Shown piece by piece: positions 22,675 through 34,625 of a stretch of 64,000 nucleotides of DNA. The translations under genes were made by a program, and so were the position numbers. The notes beneath the pieces were generated by a model. The model made no database searches. It saw only the letters and a program-made list of their open reading frames with translations, and was not told the DNA's origin. The DNA comes from Didymella arachidicola (taxonomy: Eukaryota > Ascomycota > Dothideomycetes > Pleosporales > Didymellaceae), in the NCBI GenBank assembly GCA_016630955.3, contig CM049995.1:310001-374000 (forward strand), given 5' to 3'. Position 1 is the first letter of the stretch. Each line of letters opens with the position of its first letter.

Positions 22675-24510
22675 ATGACGACAGACGTCTACATCGGCAA
22701 ACGACTTTCTTTCGATGGCCAAATTTGCACAGTCCGATTTCGTGGAGCTGTAGCAGGTACAGAAGGGGAGTGGCTAGGGGTCGAGTGGGACGATCCCACC
22801 CGTGGAAAGCACTCAGGTGAACATCAAGGCCACAGGTACTTCAAGTGTAATAGTCAGTGACCTAGAGAATGATCCCTGGAGACTGACTTGGTGCTAGGCC
22901 TCAGCACACGTGCAACACCCGGATCTTTCATCAGACCGAGTCGTAAACCGGATGCTCCACGCTCATTTGTCGAGGCGCTGAAGGTCAAGTACGCAGACGA
23001 TTACTTTGAGGACCCGACTGTGCAGGTGGTGTTTGTCACAAAAGAAGGCGACAACGCACAGTTGAAGAAAGACCCAACAGCGAGAACCAATCAACCAATT
23101 CGATTCAATGGCAAGATTGCGGAAGAGGTGGGCTTCGATAAGATCAGAAAGCAGCTCGCGCAATTAGAGGAGCTCAAGTATGTCATCTTAGACGGCTTAC
23201 GAATGTGGAGACCTGAAGTTCGTCACAACGCAAGATCGAAGGACGAGTCAGAGTGGCCTCAAGGACACACAGACATCAAAGACGCGTGCCCGAAGACCTA
23301 CGAATTAGATCTTAGTCGAAATCTGTTCGAGGAGTGGAGAGAAATCGCCGCAATTTGTGAGCAATTGGACAAGTTGAGAAGCCTCCGAGTTGATGGCACA
23401 CGGTTCAGAGATACGTCACTTACACACGTCGAACTCAAGCGCTGTCGCAAGATCTTCGCCAACATAACGACGCTCAAGCTGGAGGATGATTTATTGCCCT
23501 GGGAAGATCTTGTCAGCATTACACACCAATTCTCTGCCCTGACGACATTCTCAGCATCGAGCAACTTCTATTCTACATTAACGCCACACATTCTTAACCC
23601 GAGTATCACCGACCTTACCTTGGAAGAAAACGTCTTCCCCTCTCTAGCAGCCCTCGAGCCACTGAGTAAGATTCCAAATCTCCAACGATTGGTCCTGAAG
23701 TCCAACAAGATCTCCGAAATCGGCACACCAGCACCTGTCTTCCCCAAACCTCTTAAAGAAGTCGACCTCTCCTTCAACGAGATAGCAACCTGGTCTTTCA
23801 TTGAAGCGCTCTCGCACACCTTTCCCGGCCTAACCAGTCTTCGCGTCTCACATAACCCCCTCTACGAAGCTCTCCAAGCTCCCGATGGCCGTGCCCTGAC
23901 CGCAGACGATGGCTACATGCTGACACTCGCGCGTCTCGGCGCGCTCAAGACGCTAAACCATAGCCCCATCAGCGACAAAGAACGTCTGAATGCCGAGAGC
24001 TACTACCTCTCGCTGATTGTGAAGGAAGTGCAATTCGCGCCCGAGAACATGCGCGACCAGATATTGACCTGCCATCCCAGGTACAAGTCGCTGTGCGAGG
24101 AGTACGGCGAGCCGGACATCAAGCATGGTGCGACCAGGGTCAATCCGAATTCGCTTGCTGCGAGGCTATTGAAGATTAAGGTACACCTGGCGGGTGAAGG
24201 GAATGAGATGAAGCAAGTGGAGATTCCGATGAGCTGCACGGTGTATACGGTTCTTGGTATTGTGGGTAAACTGTTTGGTGCTGTGCCGCGGGATTGTAGG
24301 CTGGTGTGGGAGACGGGTGACTGGATGCCGGCGAGGAGGACGATGGCGGAGGTGGGGGATGAAGAGAGCGATTCTGAGGATAGCGAGAGCGAAGTAACGG
24401 CAAGCAAGGTGATGCGCGAAGTCGAGATCACGCCTGGGACGAGATCGATAGGCACGTGGATTGATGGTATGGAGGCTACTGTCAGGGTAGAGCTGAAAGA
24501 CCGACAGTAA
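22675..24510 (+). CDS. tubulin-specific chaperone E-like protein (CAP-Gly, LRR, ubiquitin-like)
   Basis: Two exons, 22675-22846 and 22898-24510, with a 51-nt intron (GTAATA...GTGCTAG), giving 594 aa. The TBCE/Pac2/Alp21 family folds and dissociates alpha-beta tubulin. The N-terminal CAP-Gly domain (about residues 1-62) shows WLGVEWDDPTRGKHSG and HRYFKC; the groove motif is GKHSG rather than the common GKHDG. Leucine-rich repeats span about residues 155-380 (LRSLRVDGTRF, IPNLQRLVLKSNKI, PLKEVDLSFNEIATW, LTSLRVSHNPLY). A C-terminal ubiquitin-like fold follows (LLKIKVHLAGEG onward), with an acidic insert of Ser/Glu/Asp near residues 550-565. It converges on the V-ATPase H gene, with 149 bp between stop codons. 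Confidence 0.88.
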
Positions 24511-24659
24511 GGGATGCACGAGGAACAGAATCAACCGTCAATGTATATGGTGTGATGCAAGACGGTCTATGTAGCCAAAAGCGTGATCCAGCCTTGCAAA
24601 TGTATACTAACGGAAACACACTACACGCTTCAATAGACCAGGTACGACAAGAGACGCTT

Positions 24660-26228
24660 CTACCTCAGAGGCAACTCGGTCTTAGACTCAAAACTGTATC
24701 TGAGCCATTCTCCAACAGCCCTCAAGCTCTCCCATCTTACGCTCTCGTCTGCCTCTTGCATGAGCTCCATGACCCTGGCCTTCAAGCCGAGCTTTTCCAA
24801 CTGCTGCCTCTTCTCTGGCACTTCCTTCACCAGACATGCCACGTCATTGCATCCAATAGCCAATACCTGCTTGTCGTTCTCCCAGCTCTTGGACAAAATT
24901 TCGGCAAGTTTCTTCGGCAATTCGCCCTTGTTGTCGTCCAGAATTTTGCGGGCGTTGTCGCGCCAGAAGGTGGGGTTGCGGTGAGGTGGTGACCAGCGGA
25001 GATGGCCAGACTGTAATTCTGCAGCGTATTCGTCGAACGTTGTCTGTGTCTTTGTGTACTCGTCAAGCGTGTCTGTAAGGTTCTTAAGATCCTCAAGTGC
25101 ATCTTCGTCGGTCAGATGGCGTGACTTGAGGCTGTTCAACAGAGCCGGAAGGCGAGCGAGAACGGCAGTGGGCAGCAGTGTTTGACGGTTTGTGGTCAGC
25201 AGATTGACAAGGGTCGAGAGCAGGAGACGAGTTGTCTTCTCCTTGGGCGAGACACGTAGAAGGCCGGTATAAAGGACAACGATGTCGTGCTCACTTGAGA
25301 AGAGTTAGCTAGACCAATAGACACATCTCAGTCGCAACTCACTCTTGGAGGCCATCTCCAACCAGCTCGCCCTCAAAGCTAAGCTGCCAGATCACGAGCA
25401 GGACGTGGTAGAGAAGCTGCAGACCTACACCGCCAGAAAGGCCATTGTCGCCGGCGCTGCGAATGCTTCCTCCATCGCCGTAAAGGGTCGAATCGCGGTC
25501 ATTGTTCGACCCTGCTGCTGATCGCAGGATACCGAACAAGGGGTCAAGCGTTTCCTTTCTTTGCTTCCAGAACAAATGCCTTGCTTTCGAGCTGCGAAGA
25601 ACGGCAGAGAACTCCCGCACGGCAATGTCTTGAAGCCCAGCATCAAATGCCTTCGCCAATGTTGAGAGGTAGGTGTACAGCTGAGGGAGAGCCTGGTCGA
25701 CCTGTGTCGTGTCTTTCGATGGTGTCACAACGGCCTGAGAGATGAGGCCAGAAAGAACTGAGGAAGCCAACAGAGGGACGGATTCTTCGTTGTTCGAGGA
25801 AACCTTCAGCAGCGGCAGGAAGGGCTTGTAGGGTGCAGGGTGCTTAATGAGGGCCGATGTGAGCGTGGGGATGTCTATAGGCTGATTAGCCGTCTGTAAG
25901 ATGTTTTGTGGCCACGCAAAGCGCTCATACCCTCAATAATGTCGCCTAGCAGCACTAGCATGTAGTGAATGATATCCTGGCGTTTCGCGGCGGCCTCGAA
26001 GATGCTCTGCGACCCCTCTCCGCCCAGCAGCAGCGTCACGAAGCTGTCGACATCGGATTCGATTGTCTGCTTGCGTTGCTCCTTGCGCACCTTGTCAATT
26101 GACTTAATCTTCTTCAGGTCTTCGTCGGTGATCGTCTTGGCTCGCACGGCGCCCTCCCATGATATTGGCCGCGCACGGATGTTGTTTTGGATCGAGGTAA
26201 GATACGTCGGGGGGTCGAGCGACGACAT
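24660..26228 (-). CDS. VMA13: V-type proton ATPase subunit H
   Basis: Three exons: 25931-26228, 25343-25874 and 24660-25293, with introns of 56 and 49 nt, giving 487 aa (yeast Vma13 is 478). It is the regulatory V1 subunit that bridges the catalytic sector to the stalk on vacuolar membranes, and it is needed for ATP-driven proton pumping. The N-terminal helical repeats begin MSSLDPPTYLTSIQNNIRAR. A middle segment carries the family-typical GVGLQLLYHVLLVIWQLSFE. The C-terminal repeats include HLRWSPPHRNPTFWRDNA, GCNDVACLVKEVPEKRQQL and VRWESLRAVGEWLRYSF, the last being the conserved end. It is head-to-head with DIS3, with 225 bp between start codons. Confidence 0.93.
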
Positions 26229-26453
26229 TGTAGAAGCCTGCTTCGAGCTAGCAGCGAGGGTTGTGGGCGAAGAGCTGCGGAGCTTTGCAGATGTGCTTGT
26301 TGTGCCTGGGCTATCGTGCCTCGCACCAAGCTCTGGAGATGACGATGATGCCCTGTGCTTCCGCGCTAAGAAATGTGGGGCCTCGAGTTTGATATTCTTT
26401 TAGAAAGTCGGCGACAGCAACACCGCTATCTGGACGTCTAAACAACCATAGCC

Positions 26454-29400
26454 ATGGAATACTTCAGCTTGAAGAGGTCAACTGTCCCCGATCGTGGCCA
26501 GGCCAATCTGTCCAGCAAGGTTTACGTGCGGTCAACGAAGAGTGGCAAGGTCCAGAAGATCGTGAAGGAGCTGTACCTGCGACAAGACATCCCGTGCTCG
26601 TCGAATCTCTGCAGGCAATGTCTAGAGATCGCTCCCACAGACTACTCGAAGAAAGGTTGGTGGCTGTTTTTGTATACAACAGTTTGTCTAATGTCATACA
26701 GTTGCGCCGTTCGTACTTTCAGACACACCAGCAGGATCGAAGAACTTTCCAAATGGCCAATATCTCGTTCCAGACACCAACGCTTTCTTGAATGGAATGG
26801 ACTTGTTCGAGATTGAGACAGCCTTCCACGATGTTATAGTACTGCAAACCGTGCTTGAGGAGGTCAAAAACCGATCTCTGCCACTGTACCACCGGTTGAT
26901 CGCATTGACGAAGAATGAAGGAAAACGTTTCCATGTTTTCTTCAACGAATTCAGGCAGGAAACCCACATTGCTCGTGACCAGGGTGAGACCATTAACGAC
27001 CGCAACGATCGAGCTGTCAGAAGGGCTGTACAGTGGTACAATCGGCATATCACAGATGCGGTAGCTTCGCGAAGCAAAAAGCAAACACGCATTCCCACTG
27101 TAGTCATGATTACAGATGATAGGGACAACCTCCGCAAGGCAAAAGCAGAGAATGTTCCAGGTGTCACATTATCCGACTTTGTGTCTGGTCTAGAGAACTC
27201 GGATGAGCTTCTGGACATGATCAGCGCTGCGCAGGAACAGAGAGAGGTTCGCTCGAAAAAGCCTGAGGTCTTCTACCCAGATCACTTCTCGATATCTAAA
27301 ATGATGACTGGCGTAAAGGCTGGCACCATGCACCAGGGTGTATTCAACGTTTCTCAATACAACTACTTGGAAGGCTCGGTACACGTTCCCGCATTCGACA
27401 AATCCCTCATTATTTTAGGTCGCGAAAGCAGCAACCGAGCTGTTTCTGGGGATGTAGTCGTGGTGGAAGTCCTTCCCCGCGATCAGTGGAAAGCACCATC
27501 GACGAAGATCGTAGAGGAAGACAATGTCGCCAAGAACGATAATGCCGAACAAGAAGAGGGAGAGAACGTTGTGAGCGAAAGAGAGAAGAGAGCACTGCAA
27601 GAGGAGGTCAAGCGAGCGCATGGACAGAGCAATGAGGGCAAGCCTCAGCCCACGGCTCGTGTTGTGGGTATCATCAAGCGCAACTGGAGACAATACGTGG
27701 GCCATATCGATCGCGATTCAGTACGGTCAACAGCAAAGACCAGCAGGCAGCAGCAGACCGTATTCCTTGTGCCTATGGACAAGCGTATCCCGAAGATCAG
27801 AATACGAACTCGTCAAGCCGGCGAGCTTCTTGGTCAGCGCGTTTTAGCGTCTATCGACTCTTGGGAAAAGGATTCAAGATATCCTGTTGGTCACTTCATT
27901 CGGTCGTTGGGCGAGTTGGAGTCTAAGGGTGCCGAGACAGAGGCTTTGCTCCTGGAATGGGATGTGCAGTACAAACCGTTCCCTAAGACCGTTCTAGACT
28001 GTCTTCCAGCTGAGGGTCATGACTGGAAAGTACCCGCAAGCACAGAGGACCCAGGTTGGAAGGGGCGGAAAGATTTGCGTGACCTGATCGTCTGCAGTAT
28101 CGATCCTCCTGGTTGCGTCGATATCGATGATGCGCTGCACGCGAGGAAGCTATCGAACGGCAACTACGAGGTTGGTGTGCATATTGCCGATGTGTCGCAT
28201 TTCGTAAAGCCAAACAACGCCATGGACAAGGAGGCCAGCCAACGTGGTACAACAGTCTACCTCGTGGACAAGCGTATCGACATGTTGCCCATGCTTCTCG
28301 GGACAGACCTCTGTTCACTGAAGCCATATGTCGAGCGTTACGCTTTTTCTGTCATTTGGGAGGTCAATGAGGACGCAGACATTATCAAGTCAGAGTTCAC
28401 AAAATCTGTCATTCGCTCGAGAGAAGCTTTCAGCTATGAGCAGGCACAACTGCGAATCGACGATGCTTCGCAGCAGGATGAGCTCACGACGGGTATGCGA
28501 ACTTTGCTTATGCTTTCTCAGAAGCTGAAGCAGAAGCGTATGGACGCCGGAGCACTCAACCTTGCCTCGCCAGAGGTCAAAGTCCGGTCAGAGTCCGAGA
28601 CCTCGGATCCAGTCGACGTCCACGTAAAGAAGTCGCTGGCCACTAACTCCCTCGTCGAAGAGTTCATGTTGCTCGCCAACATCAGTGTTGCTGCACGAAA
28701 CTACGAAGCCTTCCCACAGACCGCTCTGCTCCGTCGCCACGCTGCGCCTCCGAAGTCCAACTTCGAGGAGCTCGCAAACCAGCTTAAGGTCAAGAAAGGA
28801 CTCGAGTTGAGGAGTGATAGCTCTGGTGCTGTGGCAGACTCATTGGATAAGTGCGTGGACCCGAACAACCCATTCTTCAACACTCTTGTCAGGATAATGG
28901 CCACAAGATGCATGATGTCAGCAGAGTACTTCTGCGCGGGCACACAAGCGTATCCGGAATTCAGGCATTACGGCCTTGCGAGCGAGATTTACACCCACTT
29001 TACATCTCCTATCCGTCGTTACGCCGACTTGGAAGCTCATCGACAGCTGGCTGCCGCCATCGAATACGAACAGCTGGATGCCAGTCTACACTCGAAAGCT
29101 AAGCTCGAAGCTGTTTGCAAGAACATTAATGTCCGCCACCGCAACGCACAGATGGCCGGGCGCGCATCGATCGAGTACTACGTTGGTCAGGCACTGAAGG
29201 GCAAGGACATCACCGAAGAAGGCTTCATCATGAAGATCTTCTCCAACGGCTTCGTAGTCTTCGTACCCCGCTTTGGCATCGAAAGTTTGATTCGTCTGAG
29301 GGACCTAGCTACGCCTGAGCCGGAGGCCGAGTTCGATGCGGATAATTACCAATTGAACATCAAGGGTGACATCAATAGGAGTGTGGAGCTATTCGAGAGG

Positions 29401-29472
29401 GTCATGGTTAGGATTACGGATGAGCTGGAGGAGAGCACTGGAAAGAGGAAGGTCAAGCTGACTCTGGTGTAG
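26454..29472 (+). CDS. DIS3: exosome complex exonuclease DIS3/RRP44
   Basis: Two exons, 26454-26655 and 26702-29472, with a 46-nt intron (GTTGGT...CATACAG), giving 990 aa. It is the catalytic subunit of the RNA exosome, a processive 3'-5' exonuclease plus endonuclease in nucleus and cytoplasm. Domains in order are as follows. The CR3 cysteines are CSSNLCRQC (C-x4-C-x2-C, about residues 49-57). The PIN domain has LVPDTNAFL and the late acidic pair in MITDDRDN. Cold-shock domains occupy the next third. The RNB domain has PPGCVDIDDALHARKL with catalytic aspartates at about residues 541-544, and the signature YTHFTSPIRRYADLEAHRQL. An S1-like C-terminal domain ends in RKVKLTLV. All key residues are present. 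Length matches yeast (1001). Confidence 0.96.
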
Positions 29473-30154
29473 ATCTCCAAGATAAGATAGGAATGCTAAC
29501 GATCGTGCGTCTCGATCGTTGAGATCGTAATCATCCAATTCATTTTCATGTGAAAGTCTCTGCGCCGATCCGGAGGAGCTTCCTCACACTTGATGTCATG
29601 TCGTCAAATATCATTTTCGTATCTCAATTTCTGCGCGCAAAGGTCTAAATGCAGTAAAGTTGAGGAGTAAACTCGATATACGCCTGAAAAGCCACGATTG
29701 CGCACCTCTCACCACCCCAGCTTTGTAATGTAGATCGTATGAGCTTCAAGCGAGAGGTTGTCAGCTGAGTCCAGCTTTGTTCGAGTGCACCAAACGCGGA
29801 GGAGCAGGGCCCCGAAGCGAAGCGAGGGCGACTGTCTATAGTAGCATGGTGGTGTGGGCCGGAGAACTCAATCCTTCATCGCGACTTATGCCACGACATT
29901 GTGAGATACTTCCTGTCTCTTAGAGTCTCGATCAGAGTGCCTTACTTGCATCGCAAAGATCGCAGAAGGGTTACTTCACATTTAACAATACTGCTTAGGC
30001 TCTGCATCTTGCAGACTTGGTGGCATCTATCCTGCCGTTGCCACGGCTGTAGACAGCCGCTGTGCACACACTCGACCTTTACAACACGCTCTCGCATCGC
30101 AATGACATATCAATTACGATTTAGAGCAATCCCACAACTCGTCCAGATCTACGG

Positions 30155-30169
30155 CACACACACACACAC
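30155..30169 (+). repeat. short CA dinucleotide run
   Basis: About seven CA units in a row. A minor microsatellite in the gene-poor region. Confidence 0.8.
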
Positions 30170-30949
30170 GGAAAACCAGCGCTCAGCCAAGTCTCTGCAC
30201 GCGACGCGCCGTTAACCCATTCTGTCAATCTATAAGTTAGACTATAACCTTTAGCCATTCACTGCCCTGCGGCGCATCATTCCTCGCGGCCGGGTATTCG
30301 AGCAGTCCCTATCTGGTGCGGAGCAACGCCGTCAATCAGTGTGATTGCGCAGGCTTTGTGCATTGCCGCTACGAGCTGCATGCTGCGTCCCAGATTCCCA
30401 CTATCCGTGAATGGCGACCACGGATCCGGGGCGGTGTATAGTTCGATTACGGAATTTGGTTCGGTGTGGCGCTAGTGCTGTAGCGCAGATCATCCGCAGA
30501 CTGCGGTGTTGGGGCCTTCCTTTCTCGAGGCTTGTGGCGTGGGATAAAGTTTACGACGTGACAAATGGGCGATGGGTTACCTGTGCGAGAGCGGCGTGAG
30601 TGTGCGGGAAGGTCCGAGAGGTTCACGAAAGGTTCAACGAACGTTGTGATGCTGGGAGAGCTTGGTGAGCAGTGCGCAGTGTTGTGAGGTGTTCGTGCGC
30701 CACAGTGGTGGTCGCTGTGAGGGCTCGCCTGGAGACGAGGTTGCGCAGTGCACGCGGCTGGCGCCATTCTCGTTTGCATGCGTTAAGATAGCGATATACG
30801 GTATCTGGAATTTGGTGTAAGTTTGCTTACATGTTGCCGTGGAAGATCTTGAGTGATGTGATGTGTGTGGCGTTAGATACGAAGTTTGTATATGAGGATG
30901 TTCGACATATCTTTCTCTCATCGCTGCGATTGTTGGCTTGATCTTCGAT

Positions 30950-31552
30950 CTTGTGATGAGACGCGTGATTCGTAGAGCTACCTGCTGAGCGATTCGATGG
31001 TTACACGCGCAATGCTCGGTACCTGCATGAACGCAACCACCAACAAAATTGTCACACGATTCAGGGTCAAGGCAAGTGCCATCCACCTGGTCGGAGAGAT
31101 GGATCGCGTCGGGAATCTGGTAAGGAGAATCGGAGACTTGATCATTCAGTTCCATCAGTAAAGAGCGGTGAACTCATACTCCAGTCCATCGAGCGTTCCT
31201 GAGCTAGCTTGCTAGCTGCGCAAGGCCGGCAAACTTGCGATTCATATCCACTGCAAGAGCACGAAGGACACGACGACTTCTGTGTTTTACAAGCCGCATC
31301 GTCATCTCAGTGCCGTTAATGGTCACGATATGGCTCAGGATCGTTATTGAAAGCGGCACGTAGCGGTGCAGCTTGTGCACCAGGCAAACGCTGAAGTTCA
31401 GTGCAGGCATGTTTGACGAGGCCAATCGAAATTCTTGCAATTGCACGACCCTCATGGTGGTATCTTTGCCGATGCTTTGCCGATTCTACGATACGATGTT
31501 GGAAAAGCAGCTGATAGGGAAGTTCTGATTTATTAGCAAGGTCTACACGCAT
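30950..31552 (-). pseudogene. possible relic of an unknown gene with a Cys cluster
   Basis: On the minus strand a protein-like stretch (ELPYQLLFQHRIVESAKH, then GLVKHACTELQRLPG) runs from about 31552 to 31316. After a shift to a second frame it continues as MTMRLVKHRSRRVLRALAVD. That second frame is broken by TAG near 31202 and TGA near 31170. It then stays open as YQIPDAIHLSDQVDGTC and a cluster of five cysteines within about 30 residues, ending near 30985. A possible donor CAG/GTAGCT follows. The pattern of one frameshift and two stops, both reachable by C-to-T-type change, suggests decay. I do not recognise a family, and chance open frames cannot be excluded. Confidence 0.3.
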
Positions 31553-34037
31553 GAATCCAGTCCGGACGTTCAGGGTTTATGGAGAACGCCGGTGAGTTGC
31601 AGGTGCAGCGCTATCGAGGGCCTTAAAAACGGTCTGCTTTGGTATGGCATGTCGCAGATGTGATTGGCGGGTTCTCAATGCACTTTGCTCGCTAAATTCC
31701 TTGACACCTGCTCTATTGGTGCTCAAGCGGTTCGCAGTGCTAGAGAACCGGTTCTTGCAAGATGAGGGCAGCACACTATCCTTTCACAATACATGACACT
31801 CCTGATAAACGACCCGGAAAATGCGAGAAGCCTTCTGGATGGGTTCTTCCCATCCCGCGCCACCAGAATGACGAACCTTCACTAAGTGGGACTTCTCGCT
31901 TCATGGCGTTGACGATCAAGCCCACATGCAGGCGCGCTCTTTAGCCGGTCGGCCCATCCCTGCACAATTCAGGAACAAACTCTACGAAGCTCGACGGATC
32001 CAGCGGCAAAGGCGTGTGGTTCTGTCATTCCCATGGGTCCATGGAGATCATGATGAATCCTATCGTCAGCAGGTGTCTGCTCCTTGCTATAGACTGCTTC
32101 CTCTGAGCTGCTGAACTTTGCACATGGCGATGGGAATAACCTTTGGCTAGTATACTGTCCATAAGACAGTCACCTTCGATGGATACGATGCAGCGGTCGC
32201 CTGACAGAATGTTCACAAGAATCAGTGATTACAGTGACTGCGAGACAGGCACAAAGATTTAAGATTGCAAAGAGTCGCGCCGAAAGAATTGGTGATGTTC
32301 TTGCTGCCCAGACTCCAACGGGATATTGATTACTCTTTTGAGCATGCAGGACATCGGCCATCTCTCGATGCGTGACTGGCTGTACAGGACGGTTCATTGG
32401 CAAACGTTCTGGGCAAGAGCCAACAGGCCCTTGGCTAGCCATATTGTGGCAGTCAGAGACGAGACAGGGTCAAGTCACGGTGGTGGTATCGATAGTGAGC
32501 CGTGGGGCCGAAGTCGTCATCAAGCTGGAATTCAGGCCCCTACAGAAGTGTTTCAAGTGAGCCGCCTGTCATTCGCAAAAACGAGACGCGAGTATTGCAA
32601 TTGGCCATGCGTAAAGTATATCCCAAATGAGACAGAGAGGAATGTAAGTAAGCACGCTGTGACCTGGCAAACTGCCGACCAAGCAAGAGGTCAAGACTGA
32701 GAACTCGGCAGTGCGTCCTGCAACGATCAGTCGGTTTCCTGCAGGAGAAAGCCGTTGGGACCGGGGTATAATGCGCGCGTTATCAGCAGGCTCTATCGTC
32801 GGTTCACATCACCGTAACAACGTGCTACATCGTCATCTCGAAATGCGCGGCGCAGTGAGCTGCTGCGTTCTCGATCCCGTTGTTTGCTCATCCAGAACGC
32901 CCATGTCCTAGGATTTGGCCCAGCTGTCTGAAGCTAAGAAAGCAGGTATCGCGACGGGACGCACCTAGAGCCCGTTTGCGAACGGGATTGGATCCAGCCG
33001 CCCTTATCATATAGTCTACGCCAGACTCGAAGGGCGATGGTGGTGTTTCGCAGATCGACGTGGTGCCAGTGCACCGTCTGAAGCGAGCAAGCTCCGGCGC
33101 CCTCAAGTCCGAGTTTTGCTTATCTCGTTTAGACCACACCTCCGAACAAGCAAGGAGACGCTCAAGAAAGACTGCGGGATGGCGCAAACAGGTGCGCTGT
33201 CAAAGAACGAGGTCGGCCTTCGTAAAGCAGCGCTGCGTGCGCAATGGCTTCGCATTGGTCCACCGGCCGTCAGCAGCATTTCGGAGTGAACAGCACATAC
33301 ACGCTGGCTGCTCACAGCGCCACGTTTCTCTCAGGCACTGGAAACTGGTGGGAAGGAGCAACTGCCTATCGCGGACGGTGCACCATCTCAACGGCGGGGT
33401 GAATTCAAGGCAGGCCAAATTAGCTTGACCATGGTCGAGCTCCTAGTGTCATGCTCACCGATATTTCAGAGCTTTTGCCCTACTAACAGACTTTGCAGCC
33501 CACCATCAGGTAGCTGCGCTGTGTACCTGCATCGCTCGCCCCAGGCCAAGATCCACCAGAGCGCACAAGCTCAAGTGTCTTGCCTTGCTCGGCGCGCCTT
33601 CGCTGCTTCTTGCCGAACGACTCCTCTTTGTTCTCTCTCGTTTCGCACGCTAGTCACATACCACAACTGCCTTCCGGGGTCTGACGCATGACCAGACCAG
33701 GTCTCCGCCTTCTGTCCCGCAGTACTGCTACTATATCCGTACTGCCCTCCCAGGTTCAGGTCGGCAGTCACGTCGGACGATTGTTTCTCGTTCCATACCC
33801 TCCGATTGCACCTGCAGTCCACCATGGTCAAGACGGACTGACCGCTCTGTCACTCCTTCCATTCTTATCCGGATCGACTTCCTTCTGACCACTGGCACCT
33901 GCCTCCATCGATCCACTTGGTCAACCTCGCCTGTCATTCAGCTCTGTCTTGACCTGACTGTCGTGTCCACACTGCAGTGCCCAAACTCACCCGACTTTAT
34001 CACTATATTGCGAGGGCAGTATCACATCATATTCACC

Positions 34038-34625
34038 ATGGACGAAACAAAACTCTACATCATCCTGGGTGCTGTCCTGGGCACACTGGTCCTCACCGGA
34101 GTTTCAGTCGCAGTGCTTTTTTGCTGGAAGCGTAACAAGAGAAGGGTGCGAGGCTTCTCTCTCCGTGCTGTCACACCTCTGGACGACTCGGTCTTCGAAT
34201 CATGGCGGCGGCCCAGTGAACATGCACAACGTAACGAGAAGTATGGCATCCGGCCATTGCACTCGGCAGTCGTCCGTCATGAGACGTCACCTACCATGTT
34301 CGAGAAGGAGTTGGACATCTACGACCACCCACGGTCGCCATCCCCGGAGGACATATCCCCTGCCCGTCAATCACCCAGAGACTCGATACGCAAGCCAGAG
34401 CGGGCGCGAAGAAAGTCAAGTGTCGTCTCTTCCATCGCCGATCGACCTCCAACACCTTATTCACCGACTTCGACGACCAGCGACTTCGTAGTGGGCTCAT
34501 ACGGCTCACGAAAGTCACAGCCTCTGATCCGTCACCAGCCTTCAATGTCAGAGACTTCTGCCTTTAGATTCGAGTTCGAAGCAAACCACGAGGCTCACCA
34601 AAAGAAACCCGAAAACTGGGTTTGA
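34038..34625 (+). CDS. putative single-pass membrane protein, 195 aa
   Basis: A single-exon frame starting MDETK. Residues about 6-30 form one clear transmembrane segment (LYIILGAVLGTLVLTGVSVA), followed immediately by the basic stop-transfer run KRNKRRVRG. There is no cleavable signal, so the short N-terminus is probably outside or lumenal and the 160-residue tail cytosolic. The tail is low complexity with many SP and TP sites (PRSPSPEDISPARQSPRDS, DRPPTPYSP), typical of phosphorylated disordered regions. It resembles small fungal TM proteins of unknown role that have a mid-length Ser/Pro-rich tail. The ATG context CACCATGG is good. No family is assigned. Confidence 0.65.
   Translation: MDETKLYIILGAVLGTLVLTGVSVAVLFCWKRNKRRVRGFSLRAVTPLDDSVFESWRRPSEHAQRNEKYGIRPLHSAVVRHETSPTMFEKELDIYDHPRSPSPEDISPARQSPRDSIRKPERARRKSSVVSSIADRPPTPYSPTSTTSDFVVGSYGSRKSQPLIRHQPSMSETSAFRFEFEANHEAHQKKPENWV

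Larger units (their letters stand above)
29473..34037. other. 4.6 kb gene-poor region
   Basis: No intact conserved gene is recognisable between DIS3 and the membrane-protein gene. It contains a CA dinucleotide run, one possible relic gene on the minus strand (30950-31552) and many short unrelated frames. The last 400 bp before 34038 are pyrimidine-rich and look like a promoter plus long 5' leader. Confidence 0.45.

Noticed and set aside
29473..34037. Intact transposon or telomere-type sequence in the gene-poor region
   Set aside because: No transposase or reverse-transcriptase motifs, no terminal repeats and no TTAGGG arrays were seen by eye.
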